This document shows positions 57,375 to 64,000 of a stretch of DNA of 64,000 nt, in pieces (the stretch's first letter is position 1; each line of letters opens with the position of its first letter). Source of the DNA: Tetrastigma voinierianum (Eukaryota > Streptophyta > Magnoliopsida > Vitales > Vitaceae); contig JAEQBH010005267.1 of NCBI GenBank assembly GCA_016808115.1, positions 124,001 through 188,000 of the forward strand, read 5' to 3'. Under the pieces are notes generated by a model. It had not been told where the DNA came from. It saw only the letters and a program-made list of their open reading frames with translations, and ran no database searches. The position numbers and the translations under genes are program-made.

Positions 57375-58140
57375 AGACCTCAGACAAATCTTTAATAAAA
57401 ATACCATCGCCAAATAACAAATGGTGGGTTCGTTGATTACTTTGCTTAATATGCTTAGCGGAATAAAAACGCAAAGGCATATCTGGTAGTAAAAGCAAAG
57501 TAACTCGCTTAAAATGCCTCGAAAATTACACACCTCGTATCACGCGAAATTCATGTCAACAAAAAAAGATTCTTCTTATTTCAAAGAAGATAATTGATTC
57601 AGAAAGTTACAATCAGTAAGGTCATCCCTTACATCTCGAGCGAACAAGCATGCCCTCCCCAAAGAAAAGAAAAAAAGGAAAAAAAAGAAAGAGAAGGAAG
57701 AGAGAGGAAATGGAGAGCAAGATTAAAATTTTTTTAGTACACCGCCCCCTCCAGATACATTCCCTAGCACAACCTCACACGGATGTAGCTAGGGAATAAC
57801 ATAACTCCCACAAGGGAGGAACTAGGAAACACAACCCTACAAGGTAAGACCATCTAACCAAACGCCAACTCACGACTCAGTGCACTTCCCGCAATGACGA
57901 CAAACCTTGACACTTCATCATGCGTGGATTCCAATTACGCATAAAAAGGGAAGAAGGTTCGAAGCATGAGCACCGTCACAGAGGAGTCGCCATTTATAAG
58001 GAAGTCGGGGCGCTTTGGGAAGTCGCAAGATCCGCTCCACCCTCCAAGTCGAATTCAGCTACCCGCGCCTTCCAAGAAGCCGAAGTCAAACCGGCCGTAT
58101 AGCCACTGCAGAATCAGCTTGATGTAGCTTAACAGCCAGA
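57375..58140 (+). other. Tat-3 spacer with internal purine tract
   Basis: No coding motif is seen. At about 57661-57712 there is a ~50-base almost pure purine run (AAAGAAAAGAAAAAAAGG and so on), far from the LTR-adjacent polypurine tract. An open frame at 57920-58102 shows no domain. Confidence 0.6.
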
Positions 58141-59510
58141 AGTTTTAGCGCCTAAGAGCCTGGGTGAGTTTCGCTTTGGGCCGAAGCGAATACCAGAAGG
58201 CCTCACGCCCAAGAACCCAATAGCCTGGGCCGAAGGCCATGTGCCACTCTGAGCCAAGAGCCTGGGGAGCCCAAAGAAATTTCAATTCGAACAAAAAGCC
58301 ATGTAGCCACAAAGCCACGTGTTCTAGAAGCCCCAAAAGAGCTCGGCTTTGCGAGCTTAACAAAATTTAGGAAGGCCTCAGCGCCAGGAGTCCCAGAGCT
58401 CCGCCTTGCCGAGCTTAATAACTCATGAAGGCCTCAGCGCCCAGAGCCCAAAGAGGCTCGCTTTGTAGAGCTTTAACAACAGAAAGCCCCGCAAACTGTG
58501 AGCCCAAAGAGTTTAGTTCTGGCCGAGCTTATCAGCCAGAAGGCCTCGCCGCCTGTGGAGCCCAAAGAGGCTCAATTTGAGAGCTTAACAACTCAGAAGG
58601 CCCCACCCAAGAGCCCAAAGAGCTTAGTTTGCAAAGCTTAATGTACCAGAAGGCCCCCGGGCCGCCTGCAACCCAGCGTACCGGGCCTCGAAAGGCCATG
58701 TAGCCACGGAGCCAAGTAGCTCAGGAGCGCACCACCACCCGAACAGCCATATAGCCACGTAACTGCCTTAAAGGCTCAGCACATTAGCCCACGGAGCCAA
58801 GCAGCCTCGGGGCCTTCAAGAGCCTCCAATCACAACAAAGGCCATATAGCCACAGAGCCAGCTCAACTCAAGCACATTAGCCCACGGAGCCTCAGCAGCT
58901 CAGTCTTCAAGAACTCAACTGCTCAACAAAAGGCCATATAGCCACGTAGCCAACTCAGCTCAGGCACATTAGCCCACGGAGCCCTAGCAACTCGCCCGGA
59001 AGGCCATGTAGCCACTGAGCCAAGAGCTCAGAGCCCAAGAGCCAGTCAACAAAGCATGGTGCCATTGCAGCTGTGTAGCTCAGAGCCCAAAGAGGCTCGC
59101 TTGCGAGCGCCATCACCTCAGAAGGCCCCAACGCCTGTGAACCCAAAGAAATACCAAAAGGCTATAACCACTGAGCCAAGTAGCTCAAGAGCCCAAGAAT
59201 TTCGGGCTTCAAACAAGCCATATATTCACGAGCGCCTCAAATTTCAGCACATTAGCCCACGGAGCCTCGCGAGGCTCAAATTTTTAAGAGCCTGTCCGCC
59301 CTCAACAAAAGGCCATATAGCCACTGAGCGCCGCCGCTAATATTAGCCCACCTGAGCCTTAGCAACCACTCCAAGAGCTCAACTGTCAACAAAGGCCATA
59401 TAGCCACTAACCAGCCTGCCTAAAGCACATTAGCCCACGAAACCCTCGCAGCCTCGGGGCTTTTTAAGACCTCAACCGCTTGAACTAAGGCCTTGTGACT
59501 CCAGATGTCG
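58141..59510 (+). repeat. Tandem array, ~70 bp units, in Tat-3 3' region
   Basis: Units share GGCCATATAGCCAC, GAGCCAAGTAGCTCA and GCACATTAGCCCACGGAGCC words; the early part (58150-58650) has a variant with GAAGGCCTCAGCGCC and GAGCCCAAAGAG. About 18-20 degenerate units are present. Core words GTAGCCACGGAGCC and TAGCTCA are shared with the Tat-2 array, so the two arrays have a common origin. Confidence 0.85.
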
Positions 59511-59709
59511 CCTCGCATGCAGCAAAGACAAGGAAAGCAATTAGAAGTAAAGCGAAGAGACAGAAAATTGGGTATTCATTAAGTATCAAAGCCAAGAACA
59601 GCGTTACATACATCCCGGATCCAAAGCCCAAGGTCGACAAAAAAAAATAAAACAAGCGGAATTGTATATGAGGCTCGACAAGTAGGCGCTGAAGGTTAGG
59701 AGCAGAAGG

Positions 59710-62025
59710 TTAAGAAGGAGCGACCCACGGGCAGCGGCCGGGCTCTCCAGAGCAATCAGCAGAAAAGGACTCTTCCTCCTCCTCGTCGTTAGGAATATCA
59801 AAATTAAGGTCTAAGCCCGGGTAGGCATCAGCAACCCTCCTCTGGAAAGCAAGCCATCCAAAAGCCCACTGAAAGTGTGCCTCGGCCCCTCAACCCATCG
59901 CTCCGTCCCTCCGAACTAATTCAGCCACCGCTCGGGCTGTCCCCGCAACGCATGGCACTCATCGGTCAAGCTGCTCAATGTAGCTCTCACAAGCTTCGCA
60001 TTTGGCTCGATCTAGCAAAGACCGCGATTACGCGCAAATTAATTTCTAGCGCCTTTAAAATTCTTCCTTGACTCACTCGCAGCTCATTCCCGGGGCGCTT
60101 GCGCTTCCCCGACAACCCAGCCTCACCTGAAAATTGCAGCCCCATCCCGACAACCCAAGGTGCCTCATTCTAGTGGGCCGCGCCCCATCCGACCAACCGA
60201 AGCTCGCCTGGCAACTCTGCCTTCACGGCCTTCTAATTCCTCGGCCCGCCCTTGTGCCATCGAAGTATGCCTCAAGCTTCCGACTTGAGCTTCCACAAAC
60301 CACATATTTTGCATCCCAGCTCGTTAGCTCAAATTCGCTCGTGAGGTAAGAGAAGCCACTTTAGCTTTGTAGGCTCTGGCGGCTTTGGCATGACCCTCGT
60401 TCAGTCTGGCCCTTTTCGCCAAACTCTTCAGATGGGTAGCCGCCTGCCAATACCCAACATAGAGTCAATGCACAACTCAAAACCAAGATAAAGGCAAACA
60501 AATAAAGATACGGGAACTTACGGAGGCAACCCCCTTAAGTGATAGAGTCAAAGCCTCCTCAACAGGCAAAGCATCCGACCTCTTGAGATCAGAATCCCTG
60601 AGGATGGATGAGATCGCACCAAAGAACAAGCTCCGCAGCAGCAACTCATCTGACGCCCAGACGTCTCCCATGTCTAAACATCCACTCACTGCTCAAGGCA
60701 GGAGGACTCCAACCGAGATAGGCATACCTCCAACCTGAGGCTCAAAGAGTCTCCCCGAGGAATCTTTGGCCTTGCGCAGAGGCGAGCGAGGCCGCGAACT
60801 TGGCGCCTCCACACCTCGCCGAGATGGCAATGCCGGCTCCCCGCACTCGACACGCAAAGGGTGACGAAGAAGACGCCCCAACTCCTGTGGCTTCTTACCC
60901 CGTGCCGGATGGCTCTTCTCAAGGGAGTCCTGAGACTTTCGCTTCACACTACGAGGCCTCCTAGACAACGTCTCCACCCGAGCTTGAAGCTCTCCCTTAG
61001 TGGGCTTGACAATAGGAGGTCTCTCGTAGGAGAACTTCATAACAGATGGAAGTGAAGGCCTTAAAGTAGAAGGTCGGGAAGACTTCGAACCTGAAGACCC
61101 CGAAATGTCCAACCTGATGAGTTCGGAGTAAGCACGCGGAAGACACTTGGCCAACTTCCGTTTCACATCCCTGTCTTTAGGGCTAAGGTCAAGACGAATA
61201 CCTGAAGAGCGCACAGCCAATGCAAAATTAGGGATAATCTCTATAACTGTGGAAGTGCCATACTAAACTAAAACAGAAAGAAGCTCACGAAGATTCTCGA
61301 GTGGTCCGCATGCCCGAACGCCTGCCAGGTCTTCCCCCGTCATGGGATTATACTCCCAATCCGCGGCGCCACCGACAAAAAAGTAGCGTTCCTTCCAATG
61401 CCTGTGGGAAGACGTGAGATCCTAGATGATCAGCGGAGCGCTAGAATGCTAAGATAAATAAAGAAAGCCCTCAAATGGGCCTTCACGTCGAAGAGGCCTG
61501 TGGAGCAGAGCTATACTAGGAACACCCAACCCTATCCCTAAAGACAACTAATACCCCAACCACACACCCCGGTTGGGCGAAAGTTGAGAAGGGCAGACGT
61601 TGAAATGTTGCAAAACCCTTTTTATAAAGGGATGTAGAGGAAAATGGAGGCCATTCTCAAAGGCTACCTCGAAGAAGCACACCATCTTGGGCACTTGAAC
61701 GACATAAGAGGTCAATACGTCAGGAGACTAAACCTAAACACCAAACGGGGGCCTATATCGTCTTACGAAGATTTCCCCAAATAAAGGCTTAACCCTGCTA
61801 GGACCCACCGCTAGATGCCTCCGCATACCGACTTCGGGATATCTCGTGACCCACATGACCATCAATTTTATCCTTGCCTTGACCCAAGGGGGAAGGAGGT
61901 TCCCCTGGGGCATCTAGAAGAACAACCGTGGCTAAACGATTAGACTCACCACTCGTCCGCCCTGAACCAGACTCCGTAGAGGAGTCACCCCCTATACACA
62001 AAGAAGAGGAACGACCCGGACCCAT
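59710..62025 (-). pseudogene. Tat-3 antisense gene (Transposase_28-like), broken
   Basis: This gene lies opposite to gag-pol, between the tandem array and the 3' LTR. The likely start is the ATG at 62023-62025, opening a 75-codon Ser/Gly-rich leader. The conserved core is near 61685-61530, with segments ENGLHFPLHPF, IKRVLQHFNVCPSQLSPN and, near 61400-61360, WKERYFFVGG. A 175-codon open piece at 60693-61220 follows, rich in Ser/Arg/Lys, probably a nuclear-type basic region. Then a coiled-coil trace (HLKSLAKRARLNEGHAKAAR, near 60430-60370) and an acidic tail GLDLNFDIPNDEEEEE near 59820-59770, ending at a stop at 59710-59712. The core resembles the plant-specific 'putative gypsy type transposon' family; its role is not established. 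Stops within the core break it. Confidence 0.7.
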
Positions 62026-62029
62026 GGGA

Positions 62030-62475
62030 ATACACGAAGCTGGATAAAAACCTAACCAGGCTAGCCCTAACGCCTCGCAACACCTCTCGAAAAGACAAAG
62101 AAGGAAAAAGACGTACTGGTCCTAGGAACAGAACGAAAGGGACGTAATTCCTGCTGTGGTAATACACACCAAAAGAAGTTCTGAACAATGATCAGACAAG
62201 TTTCAAGAAAAAAAGAAACCCGAACTCGCAGAGAAGGAAAAAGCTTCAATATCAGGGGAACACAACGCTAACGGTCAGAGGATGTTCTCAAAAGAAACTG
62301 GAAGAACTAGAGGAAATAAGCGCGAAAGTCGAAAAGTCATCATTACCACAGGACATTTGACGGCGACAAAGCTCTAATCAAACCAGCCCTGAGCAACCAC
62401 GTGGAAATCGCACCCGATCCAAGAAACGATACAGCCCTTGTCCACGCTAGTTGTAACCAAGGGTTGGGGAGCAAC
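62030..62475 (+). other. Tat-3 3' non-coding end with polypurine tract
   Basis: The last ~135 bp match the same place in Tat-2. AAGGGTTGGGGAGCAAC directly precedes the LTR start TGATTGGG and is the polypurine tract. The remainder is the presumed promoter and leader of the antisense gene; no convincing TATA box was seen on the minus strand. Confidence 0.6.
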
Positions 62476-63033
62476 TGATTGGGTTTAAAAAGTAGGTGCA
62501 CAGACCACCCCCCAAGTCCGAGAAGCAGGATTAAAAGAAGACTTATAAGCAAGCCTAGTAAAATGGCTCGGCCTCTGACGCAATCCCAATACGGGAGCCC
62601 AGTTCATCCCTCCCAAGGGTCGGTAAAGCGAAAAGCCCAAAGAGCCCATATCCTATAAACCGAATTGAATCTCCACCAATAAGGGAAGTGGTAATGTCTC
62701 TAATAATCGTTTCTAATTCATCCCTATTAACTCGACACGATAAGGAAAGAAAACTCTATCCAATAAGGGAGAGTCCATATCACCATCCAATTGGGAAAGT
62801 CACCCACTATAAATATCAGGCCACTCCATCGGTGAAAGGTACGCACAAATCATTCCTGGGCAAAGCTTGATCTTCTCCATCTGAAAAGAACTTACTTTAG
62901 GCATCGGAGAGGCAACGGACGAACCTCGCCGATCCTTTTGTTTCTTATTTTGCAGAGAACCCGACATCCAGAGACTGACTCGCCCAAAGAATTCAAGCAC
63001 GCCCAACCATTTTCAATTGAAAAAGCATCATCA
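62476..63033 (+). repeat. 3' LTR of Tat-3
   Basis: About 558 bp from TGATTGGGTTTAAAAAG to AAAAAGCATCATCA, aligned with 49464-50001. It contains ~60 bp (about 62545-62605) with no close match in the 5' LTR, so the two LTRs differ by indels as well as substitutions. ATTCT follows as target duplication. Confidence 0.85.
62808..62815 (+). promoter_or_regulatory. TATA box in Tat-3 3' LTR
   Basis: TATAAATA followed by CATCGGTGAAAGGTACGCAC as in the other Tat LTRs. Confidence 0.55.
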
Positions 63034-63038
63034 ATTCT

Positions 63039-64000
63039 TATAAATCAAAGTATTATCAAACATTCTGCTTGAACTCTTCCTTTTCTCAAAAGATTACTTC
63101 AATTTGAAACCTGCATTTTGATAACCTATCTTTGCTCACACCATGGCATTATAAAATTTCTTTTCGCTACCTTTTATCAACTTTAAGGCTATGTTTGGTT
63201 TTTGGAAAATGCTAAGTACTTTTTTTTTTTTTTTTGTATATTGGTTCAAACTCTCAGCCCTTTCTTGTGAAACTTGACAAAAGAGGCAAAGTAAAGTAAC
63301 ACAATATCAAATATTCAAGAACTATAATCGATTAATAAATAAAGTGTTTCTCGATTAATTATTGTTACAAAACACCAAGAAATTGTTTTATATTGGAATA
63401 CGTTATCTGCTTTAGACTGACAATGGATCCTGTCCTTTCTTTAACAATATAGCTCCTGGAGTCTTAATTTTGGAGTGTGGTTGTCCTTTTCTGTCTATTG
63501 TTTCTATATTTTTGAAAAATAATGTAAAAATGTAAATACACCTCAAAAAGCATAAACAAAATGAAGAGAGTTTGGAAGATGGGTCTCCTACAATAGTAAT
63601 GTTGGTATCATGCTGAAATTATCCTTCCTCCAATTGTGGAATGGATGAAGTTTGAATTGTGGGAAATAGCGGGGCAATGGAGTCATCAGGCGAAAGAAAG
63701 ACTTTGAAACAGAGCATGCTGATGTTCCGGTGGGCGAATGGGAGAGAAAAATGAAGCAATTTATTAGGGTTGGGAGTGGGAAGTGAATAATCGAAGAAAA
63801 TCATTTATATGAAAATAGCATGATGGGATTATAAATGGAGATTGAGAAAAATTCTTGAAATCATACTTTATTCTGTAATTGTTAATCATACATCAATTGT
63901 CTTTTCTTTTACAAGATTTAAACACTTTTTGGTTACAACAAGCAAATGAATTTTATACAAATTCAATGATCATGTACCCAGTATGTGTGACCATTGTATT
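63039..64000. other. AT-rich flank, no gene seen
   Basis: A T-run of about 17 lies near 63219-63236. A minus-strand frame at 63619-63804 (61 codons) has no recognisable domain. The last bases (AGTATGTGTGACCATTG, 63980-63996) match a word in block P of the local repeat family near 42478, so a further copy may begin beyond the window. Confidence 0.4.

Larger units (their letters stand above)
49464..63033 (+). mobile_element. Tat-3: full-length but dead Tat-type Gypsy element
   Basis: LTRs at 49464-50001 and 62476-63033 flank, in order, primer site, gag, protease, RT, RNase H, integrase, a polypurine run, a tandem array, an antisense gene and a polypurine tract. ATTCT at 49459-49463 is repeated exactly at 63034-63038 as target duplication. 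The length of 13,570 bp includes a later L1 solo LTR (52059-54037). Every coding segment contains stops or shifts. It is the reference copy in this window for Tat gene order. Confidence 0.9.

Overview
This window looks like plant (probably eudicot) nuclear DNA. It is gene-poor and consists almost wholly of decayed LTR retrotransposons nested inside one another. I found no intact protein-coding host gene, no rRNA or tRNA gene and no CRISPR array. Plant origin is supported by the element lineages: Tat-type Gypsy with a plant-type RNase H and an antisense gene, Athila-type Gypsy with a tRNA-Asp-like primer site, Tekay/Del chromovirus with an initiator-Met-like primer site, and a Copia element. 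Almost every reading frame is broken by stops and frameshifts.

Layout. 1-3575: unassigned degenerate DNA with minus-strand coding traces. 3576-5335: a lone LTR (family L1). 5336 to about 34250: remains of one old Tat-type Gypsy element (Tat-1). Its parts are pol (5336-8432), a tandem array of about 66 bp units (8497-8910) and a minus-strand antisense gene, now split into 8990-10463, 21463-22112 and 29530-30236. The splits come from later insertions. The first is a solo LTR (10464-21457, target duplication ATCTC), itself opened by a complete Athila-type element (10674-20177, target duplication TGCTA). The second is a Tekay element (22113-29529). A further solo LTR (30645-32851, target duplication CGTGG) lies near the 3' end. 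34255-37132: a truncated minus-strand Copia element.

37640-43680 holds a local repeat family in both orientations, with a recurring small reading frame, an unidentified CpG-rich segment (39430-40429) and an inverted-repeat element (41375-42095). 43761-48986 is Tat-2, a non-autonomous element with two LTRs, part of gag and about 2.2 kb of tandem repeats. 49464-63033 is Tat-3, a full-length but dead relative with target duplication ATTCT. It has LTRs, gag, protease, RT, RNase H, integrase, a tandem array and an antisense gene, and an L1 solo LTR in opposite orientation is inserted in its pol (52059-54037, target duplication CACAT).

How the parts relate. Tat-2 and Tat-3 share LTR promoter blocks, gag and the last ~135 bp before the 3' LTR, so Tat-2 is best read as a deletion derivative of a Tat-3-like element. 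All three Tat elements carry unrelated or diverged tandem repeats of similar period downstream of their coding region. The two long ones both keep the antisense gene. Relative ages follow from nesting: Tat-1 is oldest, then its LTR and Tekay insertions, then the Athila element inside an LTR of its own family. Boundaries with matching target duplications are firm. Domain edges inside pseudogenes are approximate, and all homology calls are by eye.
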